Assembly (NCBI RefSeq): GCF_901709675.1
Contig: NC_051092.1
Location: 14,792,991 to 14,856,990 of the forward strand
Direction: 5' to 3'
Source: Syngnathus acus
Lineage: Eukaryota > Chordata > Actinopteri > Syngnathiformes > Syngnathidae
Length of the DNA stretch: 64,000 bases
Part shown: piece by piece, positions 54,722 through 64,000 of the stretch
Numbering within the stretch: the stretch's first letter is position 1
Layout: each line of letters starts with the position of its first letter
The notes under the pieces: model-generated
Seen by the model: the letters and a program-made list of their open reading frames with translations, nothing else
Told to the model about the DNA's origin: nothing
The model's database searches: none
Program-made: the position numbers and the translations under genes

Positions 54722-56185
54722 TTCTAGAAGATAAATAAAAAATTAGAATGTGCTGTTCTCGTGTGCGTGAGAGGGACCAGCTCATGATCGACTGCAGGAA
54801 ATGGCCAGCCTGTGACGAATCATTTGTGCTGGGACCTACCTTTCGCGCGCGAGAGCTGTGCATGTGTGTGCGTATGTGTTAAAATGATGAAAATTGGCTA
54901 AACTTTTAGTGTAAAGAAATTTGCTAGACTGTGGTCTATCCAACTTGCACCGCAGAACAGAAACGATTTTGAAAGATAAAAATGAGAGGAAAAGAGAGAA
55001 ATCTGTTTGCGAGCAGAAACTGTGCATGTTAGTGTCGAGCCCTCATGAGAAATTCGTAAAAAAAAAAAAAAACGACAGAACATGCTTTATGGAATTGGAA
55101 GAAGCAAAATTGTGAATTTAAGACATTGGAATGCTACATTTAATAGGAATAATTGATTGGTTGTGTTATAAGATTATACAAACTTCTATATGCGAGCTGA
55201 ATCTGAGAGATTGAGTTCTTTAAATTTAAAAACAAAGAAAAAAATTCTGATTAATTTGCCAGCAGTTTTTTTTTGTGTTGAGTTTTTTTTGGACTGGTGG
55301 ATTGTTCTATCAGGAACCTTGAGTTGAAAATGGTATATGAATGTTGTGTGGAGAGCTTGGATGAATTGGGACCAATGTGATAGAAAGACTCCTTTTTGGA
55401 GACTGTGTGTGAGATGCAATGAGCATTGATGAATGATTGCCTGAATGAAAGGAAAATACAGGTCGAATGGTTGAAGTTGTTGGAGGCTACTATGGAAAAT
55501 TAGTAGAGTAAGTTAGTTTTGAGTAAGTTAAATGCTAAGGGAAAAAAACAAAAAGGGTTGCTTTTGGATTGATAATTAACTAGAGAAAAAACTGGAGAAC
55601 CAGTAACACATGCAGAAGATGTGTGAACTGGGAAATTGAGAAGCGTTTTGGAAAGAAAGTCAAATTAAATGATGATAGAATCATATGTAGTAAAGAACAC
55701 ATTCTCCCAAAAACGTTTGTCAAGGTGTGAGGCATGGGCGTTGCCAAGCCTCAGAAGGAGGGAGGGAGTAGGGCAGATAGTGAAAGATAGTAAAAATACA
55801 ACACTTTACGACATATGAATTCTCTAATACATTTGGCGTCATACCATTAAGTTAAAATTTTCTCAAGCTTTTCAAACTTTTGCTGTAAACAATTGGAAAA
55901 TGATTGAAAAGTGACTAAATAAGCAATGAGGAAGTGGTGTAGGTGTTAAGGGCACGCGCTTATGCGCTTCCCTGGCTAATCAACACTTGTTTGAATGAAA
56001 AGGAGGAGGGGGAATTGGCTGGGCTTCCTGAGAAACTGTGGACAAAGGGCCCATCTGATGTTGGACTTTTAATGTCCATTACCCCAGTACAAATCCAACC
56101 AAGATCAGAGAATCTCCTTTAAAACAGGAGGCAATAAATGGGAAAGCCCCTGTCATGAATGGTCTTTGGGAGGACTCATTAGGAA

Positions 56186-56572
56186 GTGCTCAAACTCTTC
56201 CCGCAAACACTCCTATCTGCCCAGTTCAAAAGGGCAATAAAATTGACTACAAGAATTGCAAAGAACAGACGAAGAACAGTCCTTGGCATGATCAGAGCAC
56301 TCAAACTGAAAGATGTGTCAAATGCAAATTTACTGCTGCCTGATCTTTCTTCCCCACAGGTCAACAACTGCTCCAAGCCAGGAGACTGGGACGACATAAA
56401 AGTCATCAAAAAGGACAAACTGGGCCAGCCATGGTGGGAGGGACCATTCCACGTCTTGCTGACTACCCCCACTGCACTGAACATTGCTGGAAGGCCCAGC
56501 GAAGTTTCACCTCAGCCACTGGACGTTACAGAGAGTGCTGTACCCCATTTTCGGAGTTATGGGGAAGTCTGA
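56186..56572 (+). pseudogene. ERV pol: C-terminal end of integrase
   Basis: The reading has GDWDDIKVIKKDKLGQPWW followed by EGPFHVLLTTPTALNIAG, the beta-barrel GPY/F module that ends gammaretrovirus-like integrases. Catalytic domains upstream are lost. It overlaps or abuts the env start region, as in related retroviruses. Confidence 0.8.
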
Positions 56573-56699
56573 CTCCAAAGGGGCCTCGTTGTTTAGGGCG
56601 GGGCGTCTCAATGTTGGTGAAGAATGGAATCCATAAGATCCCCACTCTGACTTGGCAATGGGAAATATCGGTGTTTCTGCCATCCTAGTAGCAACGGGG

Positions 56700-58110
56700 C
56701 TCCACATGCCAGGTGGATCCTCTGCTGCGTTGTGGTTGGAGCGTGCTATGGATTATGGGCTCATCTGAATGGACCGATTGACAATGTCAACCGTGGAAAA
56801 CGATGGTCACACGATGAGAACTTTGAGGACTGGTCAATGGGACCCCAGAAACCCATACGAAACCAACACTTGGTACCGGTGTGTGACGTTCACTGTGCGA
56901 TCCCACACACAGGAGGGATGCTGTGTGTTCCAAACTCAAGTTCACCCGGAGGCCAGAACAATGACTGTCACCGAAGCGAAATGCACGACATCTATAGGTG
57001 GAGTTGGATTTCAACACCGTGCTGTCACAGTCAGTGACGCTACCCCTACCGCCCTGGACTCGCAGAAATGAATCTGTGATCGAACTCTTATGGATTAATC
57101 CCAATGTGACTGTTGAAGGACGACAGTTGCCACAAGTGGCCTAAACAAAGAGGCTACCTGGAATGGACTACACGTGTTTCATCGAAGAAAATGAAACCCA
57201 CGAATGCATTAACGACTGCTCTCCAGGAGGAAACTGGATGGGAGCTTTGGACATCACCGCTGAGTGCCAGGATGGGAGAGCCATTTCAAGGCGTAAGGGC
57301 TCTCCTACCAACATGGCTGCACCATCGGACGGGACGTACTTCATTCAGAACGGATCGTGGCTTTGTGGTCACAAGAGTTGTCCGATGCTGCCCGCCAACT
57401 GGACAGGAGTGTGTGCACCAGTGTGGGTGACAGACCACACCTACAGGATACAACATCATCAGCTGACGACAGCACACAACTCTTCTGGACGTCGACGCAG
57501 GGCGGTTGCAACCTTTGACCCTCATGACCCTGTCTGGGGTGCGAATGTTCCAGACGACCATAAAGTATGGTCCGTCGGAGACAAAGTTGTTCATGCGCTT
57601 TTTCCTTGGATCGGAGTTGGAAAACAATCACTCTTCATCGAGACACTGAACTATCGTTTTCAATCCTTTGTGAATCTCTCACGGCAAGTCAACGATGGAA
57701 AAAATAGAAAGGTTCAGGCTATTAGACTGATGGTCTTGCTAAACAGGATGGTTCTGGACTTGTTGACGGCAGCACAAGGTGGCGTGTGCCACATTATTGG
57801 GACTTCCTGTTGCACATACATACCAGGAGAAAATGACACGCATCAACGACGCCATGAATTCACTGAAGAACAGCGGGCCATGTCAAAAGACAAAGTCCCA
57901 CATCAATGGGATTTCTTTTCATGGCTATTCTCTGGCAACTGGTGGCAACTGCTGTTGAAATTTTGTGACTCCTGTGCTTGTTGTGCTGGTGTTATTGTGC
58001 TTATTTACGACCTGTGTTGTCCCGTGTTTGAAGTCTGCTGTATCAAAATCTTTATCTTCTACCATAGCACAGGTGCAAATACAACATATCAGACGTGTCA
58101 AATGTGATGA
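56700..58110 (+). pseudogene. ERV envelope, SU broken, TM largely open
   Basis: The surface-subunit part (about 56730-57160) is spread over different frames with stops. A 314-codon frame runs from 57163 to 58107. It holds the end of SU with several N-x-S/T sites, a furin-type cleavage motif (GRRRRAV near 57490), a helix-forming segment, a hydrophobic stretch followed by a C-x6-CC motif (near 57785-57815; gamma-type TM hallmark), and a Cys-rich membrane anchor (about 57940-58040). As a whole it is not a complete envelope gene: no intact signal peptide and SU are joined to it. The open TM part may be chance survival or selection. Confidence 0.75.
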
Positions 58111-58265
58111 CTATGACGCGCTGCGGAAAGATGATTGCGATGATGCTGTTTAGCCGTACATATTTTACAGAAACTTAATGATTTGACCATCGAAAATGCT
58201 TCGCAAGTGATGGATACAATGATGTACTGTTTCTGTTTTTCTTATGTCTTTTATTGATAGCATTC

Positions 58266-60273
58266 TCGTCACGAATGCGGGGTGGAAATGGAGCAGGGCG
58301 ACCAAGTGCAGCTTGGACCAGGGTTTACTGGAGCAAACTCAAAAAGACGCGGCAAACTGACATGACTTACTAACAAACCAACAGGACTGACCGTAAAAGA
58401 CGTGGAACGAAAAGACAGGGTAACATTACCAAAGACAGGAACAGGAACCAAACAGACATCATGACAGTAACACATGCAATGATCCGACGGTGAGCGAGGG
58501 GCAGACAGGACTTAAATACAAAACACGAAACACGAGGCAGGTGACCGCGGTTACATTGATTGAGGTGACACAGGAAGGGAGGGGCGACGCGAACAGAAAC
58601 TATGGCAACCTAGACACATGGCAAAACTGGGGACGAGACATGACAGAACCCCCCCCACGAGGGACGGCTCCCGAAGTCCCAAAACCCCAACCCCCCACGG
58701 CGGCACGCGGGGGGGAAGCGCACCAGTCCAGACGACCCTACCGGTTTTAGAAACAGCCTGAACCGCGCTCGGCGGCGACTGTGGAAACAACTGCACTCAG
58801 CGGCGTTCAGGGGCCAAGGGCCACACTCGCGGCACACACTGGGGACCTGAACCGCAATCTGCAGCAACTTTAGGGGACAGAACTGCACTCTGCGGTGTTC
58901 AGGGGCCCAGGGCCACAATCGCGGCACACACTGGGGACCTGAACCGCAATCAGCAGCACTTGGGGGGACAGAACTGCACTCGGCGGCGTTCAGGGGCCCA
59001 GGGCCACAATCGCACTGGGGACCTGACCCGCACTCGGGCGGCAACTCACACAAACTTGAACCGCACTCGGGCGGCAACTCACACAAACCTGAACCGCACT
59101 CGGGCGGCAACTCACACAGAACCTGAATCTCACTCGGGCGGCAACTCACACAGAACCTGAACCGTACTCGGGCGGCAACTCACACAGAACCTGAACCGCA
59201 CTCGGGCGGCAACTCACACAGAACCTGAACCGCACTCGGGCGGCAACTCACACAAACCTGAACCGCACTCGGGCGGCAACTCACACAGAACCTGAACCGC
59301 ACTCGGGCGGCAACTCACACAGAACCTGAACCGCACTCGGGCGGCAACTCACACAAACCGCTCTCGGGCGGCCACTCACACAAAACCGCACTCGGGCGGC
59401 TAAAAAAAAAAAAAGTCCTCGCCGCAATCAGCCACATTTGAAAGTCCGGACCGCGATCAGCGGCATTCGTACGCCAGAGCTGCACGCAGCAGCAGGAGTC
59501 CGTGTTCAGCAGTGGGAGCAGGGTCTGTGACGATCGCGGGTCCGGCATTGTTGGCACGAGGCCCAGCAATGCCGCGGGTCCGGTGACGCCGGGGAGGAGC
59601 CCGTTGGCGGCCGCGAGTCTGATGGCGCCAGGAGGCACTCCGATGGCGGCCGCGGGTCCGGCGTTACGGCAGCGAAGTCCGATCGCGCCGCGAAGCTGCT
59701 GTCGCCAGAAGCACTCCGATGGCGACCGCGGGTCCGGCGACCGCGGGTCCGGCGTCGCGGCAGCGAAGTCCGATGGCGACAGCGGAGCCGATCGCGCTGG
59801 AACCTGCACGGACGATGGACGTGGATCGGGCGTCGCAGTGGGAGCTGGTGGTGGAGGGTCCAAGCGCTGGTTGCTGTGATGGTCGGATCATTCTGTCACG
59901 AATGCGGGGTGGAAATGGAGCAGGGCGACCAAGTGCAGCTTGGACCAGGGTTTATTGGAGCAAACTCAAAAAGACTCGGCAAACTGACATGACTTACTAA
60001 CAAAACCAACAGGACTGACCGTAAAAGACGTGGAACGAAAAGACAGGGTAACATTACCAAAGACAGGAACAGGAACCAAACAGACATCATGACAGTAACA
60101 CATGCAATGATCCGACGGTGAGCGAGGGGCAGACAGGACTTAAATACAAAACACGAAACACGAGGCAGGTGACCGCGGTTACATTGATTGAGGTGACACA
60201 GGAAGGGAGGGGCGACGCGAACAGAAACTATGGCAACCTAGACACATAGCAAAACTGGGGACGAGACATGACA
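58266..60273 (-). mobile_element. Small LTR retrotransposon derivative
   Basis: Direct repeats of 380 bp at 58266-58645 and 59894-60273 with TGTCA...TGACA-type ends, flanked by ATTC (58262-58265, 60274-60277). The purine-rich tract next to the right side of the first LTR (minus-strand reading gtggggggggttc) sets the orientation. The 1.25-kb interior encodes no pol; it has about 110-bp repeats (58790-59020), a 33-34-bp minisatellite (59030-59400) and GC-rich proline-rich frames (59500-59880) like a Gypsy gag start (MDPPPPAP...). This is a deleted, non-autonomous element. Confidence 0.8.
59025..59400. repeat. 33-34-bp minisatellite
   Basis: About 11 units of the type cgcactcgggcggcaactcacacagaacctgaac, with small length variants (33 or 34 bp; the last are shorter). 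On the minus strand it reads CELPPECGSGL-like repeats when in frame, but length changes break any long frame. Confidence 0.85.
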
Positions 60274-60578
60274 ATTCTGGTCGCCTCAGGCAGAGGGACC
60301 GTGTGAGACTTTTCCTGCATTAAAACATCTTGCCGCAGGTTGTTCACTCACACACTAAATTTGGACTGGAGTATTGAAGAAACACCTCATCTTCACTGGA
60401 AATTATTACTGTCATTGTTTGTTGTTTTTATCATGTATCATCCTTCACGATCCCTAACCCGTCCCCTATCATCTGTTTTTTTATTGATTTTTTTTAATAT
60501 TATTTTTACTATTCTTCTTTCTTCATGTATTTGTATTTGTTGATTGGGGTGACAATCATATGATAAACAGGAGGGATA

Positions 60579-60994
60579 TGTTAGGGTTGATAGATTAGTT
60601 TGATCCTGTGCTTATGTTGGAATGTAACCTGTAATAATTAACCTACCTTGTCCTGTCTTAACAAAAGTAGTAGAACAAAGTGCTAAGATCTTTTTGAGCT
60701 GATTGACCAGATGCAGAGGAAGCAATCAAAGTTGTTCTGTTTACACAACGTCGTAAAACACCCCCTGCTATGCTTTGACCAGAGGTCAGGGGCTTCAACC
60801 CCATCCTGTCCACTCTCACCCCACCCTGTTTCTCTCAATAAAAATGCTCTTGCAAGAGGCCTGAGTCAGACTTCATTCGATCATCGCTGTACGCACAGCG
60901 ACGAATGACTCTCCATTTGCAAGTGCTTAAAAAGGGCATACTGTCTCCCGTGTGGTTCTTGCAAAAATAAGTTAGAGTGAGCACCACTCTAACA
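60579..60994 (+). repeat. ERV 3' LTR
   Basis: A 416-bp TGTTAGGG...CTCTAACA repeat, preceded by the purine tract aacaggagggata and followed by the ATTAT duplication. AATAAA at 60837. It gives the uninterrupted form of the 5' LTR. Confidence 0.9.
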
Positions 60995-61423
60995 ATTATA
61001 CTACAGAAAAAAACTATGAGAACACAAGGTTGGATTTCAAGATTATACAAATAATTTGTTTTTAAGATCAAACGCTTTAAAGCTAATGGACTTATTCAAA
61101 TAGACTGGCACAGATAATGTATCGAGGAAAGACTCAAAAACTCCCAGGGAACATTCAAAATGTATTTATTTAAAAAGATAAGGGATATAATTTGAGAGGA
61201 AAAGGCAACTTTGATAAGGGGTATGCTCGCACCAATCTCAGGAGCAGGTGCATATCATTCTATGGAGTAACTGTGTGGAATGGGCTAGAAGATAAAATGA
61301 AGGAAAGCAGAAATATAGTTCTATTTAAAAAAATGTATAAAGGAATGATATTTGCAAATTACCAAAAAGAGGAAAATGCGAGGCGGATGTGGTAACCACT
61401 CGTGCCGCCCTAATTATTAATCA

Positions 61424-61550
61424 ATTACCGTATTTATTCTAATTATCGCCAATATTCTAATAATCGCCCGGTGTGTTAGCGATGACATAAATAAAAAAAC
61501 ATTGATACCTCTAATTATCGCCCATGCTGCTAAAAATTCCCCCCAAAGCG
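61424..61550. repeat. Partial MITE end and flank
   Basis: ccgtatttattctaattatcgcc with repeated 'taattatcgcc' motifs resembles the start of a TA-type MITE. The other end is absent, cut by the LINE that follows. Confidence 0.4.
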
Positions 61551-63585
61551 GCTGGTCCACTGGTGCAGCCAAAACCACCTGGAGCTGAACCCGCTCAAGA
61601 CCATGGAGATGACAGTGGACTTCAGGCGAGACCCTTCACCACTTTCACCCCTCACTATCCGCAGTAATACTATTCTCGCCACAGACACCTTCAAGTTCCT
61701 GGGAACCACAATCTCTCGGGACCTGAAATGGACCGGCCACATAGACTCTGTTCGGAAGAAGGCTCAGCAGACGTTGTACTTCCTGAGACAGCTCAAGAAG
61801 TTCAACCTGCCGCGGGAGCTGCTGAAGACCTTCTACACTGCCATCATCCAGTCTGTCCGCTGCACCTCCATCACTGTCTGGTTTGGATCGGCCTCCAAAC
61901 AAGACAAGCACAGACTGCAACGGACAATCAGGACTGGAGAAAAGATAATTGGAATCAACCTCCCATCGATCCAAGACTTGTACCTGTCCAGGACCAGGAA
62001 ACGTGCAAGTAACATCTCTTCAGACCCATCTCACCCAGGTTGCAGTCTGTTTGAACTACTCCCCTCCGGACGGCGTTATAGAGCTCTGTACGCCGAAACC
62101 AGCAGACACAGAGACAGCTTCTTCCCCCAGGCTGTTGCTCACACCACTCTTAGAGTCTCAGAGTCATTGCTGTGCAACAACATCCTGCTCTCCACACCTT
62201 TTTTGAATTGTCTACACCACATATGTCAGAGTTACGGCCCGCGAATTGATTATCTATGGCCCCCTGGATGATATTTAATTACTATTAGAACCGGCCCGCA
62301 GGCCACAGCCGCCCGCTGGTGTTTTGCACGCACCAACACTACATTTCCCACAATGCAACGGTAGCCCGCGATGTCACTGCAGCGCGCACAAGCGGCTTCA
62401 TTATTCATCAGTAGTCAGAGCAGAGATCAACTTTCTGAGAACAGGGTGTTTCAGGCCAGGCAGAGTACATGTTTACGGAGGTAAGAGGCAAACCTGTGTG
62501 TCTTCTGTGCGGAGAAAATGTGGCTGTAATGAAAGAATTTAATTTAAGAAGGCACTATCAAACGTCTAAGAAACACACAGACAAAGACAAGAATATGGAA
62601 TATGAACAAAAGCTACAGAAGGTGGAAGAATTAAAACAAGGCCTTAAGTCCAGACAGGCTATGTTCACATATGCTAAATCACAAAGCGAGGCTGCTGTCA
62701 AGGCTAGCTTTATTGTGGCAAAAGACGTGATTTTTCTTTGAAGGAAGTATTGTTTTGTCTGTGTGCCATAAATTTTTGTATTTTATTTATTTATATTTAT
62801 TTTTCAGTTGAATGGACTCAGGGCAAATTGCAGATAAGAGCCATGAGAAAGAATACAACTGATTTGATTTATTTTTTTATTTTACTATTTGAAAGCAGTG
62901 ATCGGTAGATCCTAGAGCAGCACAATAATACATTTTCAGTTTATAATGCATGCACTTTTATTTATGCATTTATCTTGATATTAAGAAAACACATTTTGTT
63001 TTTAAAAACAATTTAATTTTTTGCTGTTTGGCTGTTGAAAATGTTTTCCCTTGAAGTTATTGACAGAGCCATAACAAAATATTGCCATATTCATTTAATC
63101 ATTAAATAATGTACAGTGTTAGGTCTTGGTTCAATAGGGCTATGTGCAATCATTTTGATATGTTTTAATAAACATTGAACCAGTCCGGCCCTCGGCTTGT
63201 AGCAAATTTGTTTTTTTGGCCCTCGGTGTGTTTGACTTTGACATCCCTGGTCTACACTGTTTGTACCATGTGTCCTCTCTGCATCCATTGCAGCCTGGTC
63301 ATCCTGGAAGAGGGACCCTCCCATCTGTGGTCTCTTCTCAAGGTTTCTCATTTCCCCTAGTTGGAGTTTTGAGTTTTTCCTTGCCCTCCTGCGAGTTTAA
63401 GATCAGGGGATGTTTGAGAATATTTGTCATTTTTCACAATTTGTCATTGTCTCTGAGACAACTGAGTGTTGTCAGTCACCTAAATGTTGAACAGAGGCTG
63501 TGATGTACCGAAGTCAAATTCCTTGTTTGGCACGTTCAAACATGGCGAATAAAAACTCTTGAATCTTGAATCAAAACCTACGTCT
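61551..63585 (+). pseudogene. L2-type LINE 3' portion, split by a hAT element
   Basis: The coding part (about 61600-62170) includes MTVDFRRDPSPLSPLTIRS, DTFKFLGTTIS, LYFLRQLKKFNLP, TSITVWFGSASKQDKHRLQ and GRRYRALYAETS. After the hAT element (62218-63249) the 3' UTR resumes at 63258 and ends at the gaatcttgaatc tail (about 63560-63571). It is 5'-truncated. It is more intact than the minus-strand copy at 38325. Confidence 0.85.
62218..63249 (+). mobile_element. hAT element with BED-type transposase start
   Basis: Flanked by an exact 8-bp duplication GTCTACAC (62210-62217, 63250-63257) within the L2. Ends are CA-atgtcagagt- and the complement of CAGGGATGTCAAAGTC, so the inverted repeats are imperfect. 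An open frame 62469-62741 encodes KPVCLLCGENVAVM, NLRRHYQTSKKH (a BED-like zinc finger) and KVEELKQGLKSRQ, SEAAVKASF, the N-terminal part of hAT transposases related to GTF2IRD2/ZBED types. The rest of the gene is deleted. Confidence 0.8.
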
Positions 63586-63715
63586 TCCTCCGCGACTACA
63601 TGCCGACGTCATTGCGCAAGTTTAAATATGACTGATTTGACAGCACGTCGAATGTCCCTTTTAAATTGTTTTTCTCCTTAAACGATGATACAATTACACT
63701 CGTCACTCCGCTACA
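63586..63715. other. Spacer between two L2 copies
   Basis: No recognised feature between the L2 tail and the next L2 body. The second copy begins without a visible target duplication. Confidence 0.4.
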
Positions 63716-63718
63716 ATA

Positions 63719-64000
63719 TCAAAGCTGCCACCATCGTACCTGTGCCGAAGAAGCCTGCTCCGTCCTGCTTCAATGACTACCGCCCCGTGGCACTTACGCC
63801 CATCATCATGAAGTGCTTTGAGCGGCTTGTCTTGGAGCACATCCGGTCAGTTCTCCCCCCCACCATTGACCCCTTCCAGTTTGCGTACCGAGCCAAACGG
63901 TCCTCTGAGGATGCCATCTGCTCTGCCCTCCTCTCGGCCCTCACCCACCTGGAGGGGAAGGACTCGTATGTGAGGTTGCTGTTTGTGGACTTCAGTTCTG
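63719..64000 (+). pseudogene. L2-type LINE reverse transcriptase, runs off the window
   Basis: The frame reads [52 protein letters not shown] and LLFVDFSS, the first conserved blocks of an L2-clade reverse transcriptase. It is open to the window edge. It starts mid-protein, so this copy is 5'-truncated. The 3' half is outside the window. Confidence 0.85.

Larger units (their letters stand above)
52425..60994 (+). mobile_element. Endogenous retrovirus, degenerate, with nested insertions
   Basis: LTRs at 52425-53152 (enlarged by a SINE) and 60579-60994, flanked by an exact 5-bp duplication ATTAT (52420-52424, 60995-60999). A primer-binding site, gag start, integrase end and envelope occur in retroviral order. 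Protease, reverse transcriptase and most of gag are missing or unrecognisable. It contains a hAT fragment (54096-54721) and a small LTR element (58266-60273). The env type and integrase tail point to a gamma/epsilon-like retrovirus. It cannot be infectious as it stands. Confidence 0.85.
52150..61400 (+). pseudogene. LINE reverse transcriptase remnant split by the ERV
   Basis: Before the ERV (52190-52424) the reading includes ITFLGVILDNKFCWKPHI and LPYLTYCVKIWGNAHI. It resumes exactly after the target duplication at 60995 with LQKKTMRTQGWISRLYK and a stop near 61052. The end of the same protein type (LRSRCISFYGVTVWNGLEDK) is at 61215-61390 after a gap with decay. The join across the ERV is in frame, proving the LINE was there first. 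Confidence 0.75.

Noticed and set aside
59025-59400. CRISPR-like regularly spaced repeats
   Set aside because: Units are head-to-tail without unique spacers, in eukaryotic TE sequence with no cas genes; it is a minisatellite.

Overview
The window is ray-finned fish DNA, most likely from a percomorph teleost. Supporting signs are short spliced introns, tRNA-derived SINEs whose bodies run into CCAT/GGAT microsatellites, L2, RTE and L1-type LINEs, Tc1-like and hAT transposons, and BEL/Pao and Gypsy retrotransposons. I cannot fix the species. Nothing looks prokaryotic: no operons, CRISPR arrays or bacterial-type genes. Most of the sequence is transposable elements (TEs), often nested two or three deep.

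Host-type genes are few. On the minus strand at 1420-2597 is a four-coding-exon histone H3 variant that I read as centromeric CENP-A. Its 197-residue product carries three 14-residue repeats in the N-terminal tail, and a decayed second copy of its last exon lies just downstream. On the plus strand at 44813-45411 is a small two-exon secreted collagen-like protein. On the minus strand at 48740-48886 is one exon-like segment encoding a single membrane-spanning helix and a short tail.

Layout. 1-9 kb: SINEs, cenpa, a TA-flanked MITE (3585-4693) with 251-bp tandem repeats, an array rich in CTAGT motifs, and a 344-bp tandem duplication. 9-17.6 kb: a hAT-type element split by a complete BEL/Pao retrotransposon (9327-17251, identical 554-bp LTRs, one 2025-codon ORF). 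17.6-23 kb: MITEs and a 69-nt perfect hairpin split by a hAT MITE. 23.2-28 kb: a complete Gypsy element (23219-27953, 202-bp LTRs, one 1320-codon ORF). 28-35.5 kb: a solo retroviral LTR, L1 remnants, MITEs and a non-coding LTR-like insertion (31606-34936) with a 4-bp target duplication and an internal empty-site paralogue. 35.5-43 kb: duplicated repeats, a hAT element carrying L2 and MITE insertions, SINE, RTE and Tc1 remnants. 43-46.2 kb: two hAT MITEs and the collagen-like gene. 46.2-52.4 kb: decayed BEL integrase, a DDE transposase fragment, the membrane exon, a Tc1 element and LINE tails. 52.4-61 kb: a degenerate endogenous retrovirus (both LTRs, ATTAT duplication, primer site, gag start, integrase end, envelope) that interrupts a LINE and itself holds a SINE, a hAT fragment and a small LTR element. 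61-64 kb: LINE ends and L2 sequence, one L2 copy split by a hAT element.

The two LTR elements with identical LTRs and open ORFs indicate recent retrotransposition. Nested insertions with intact target duplications give a readable order of events. cenpa, the collagen-like gene and the membrane exon show no functional link to each other.
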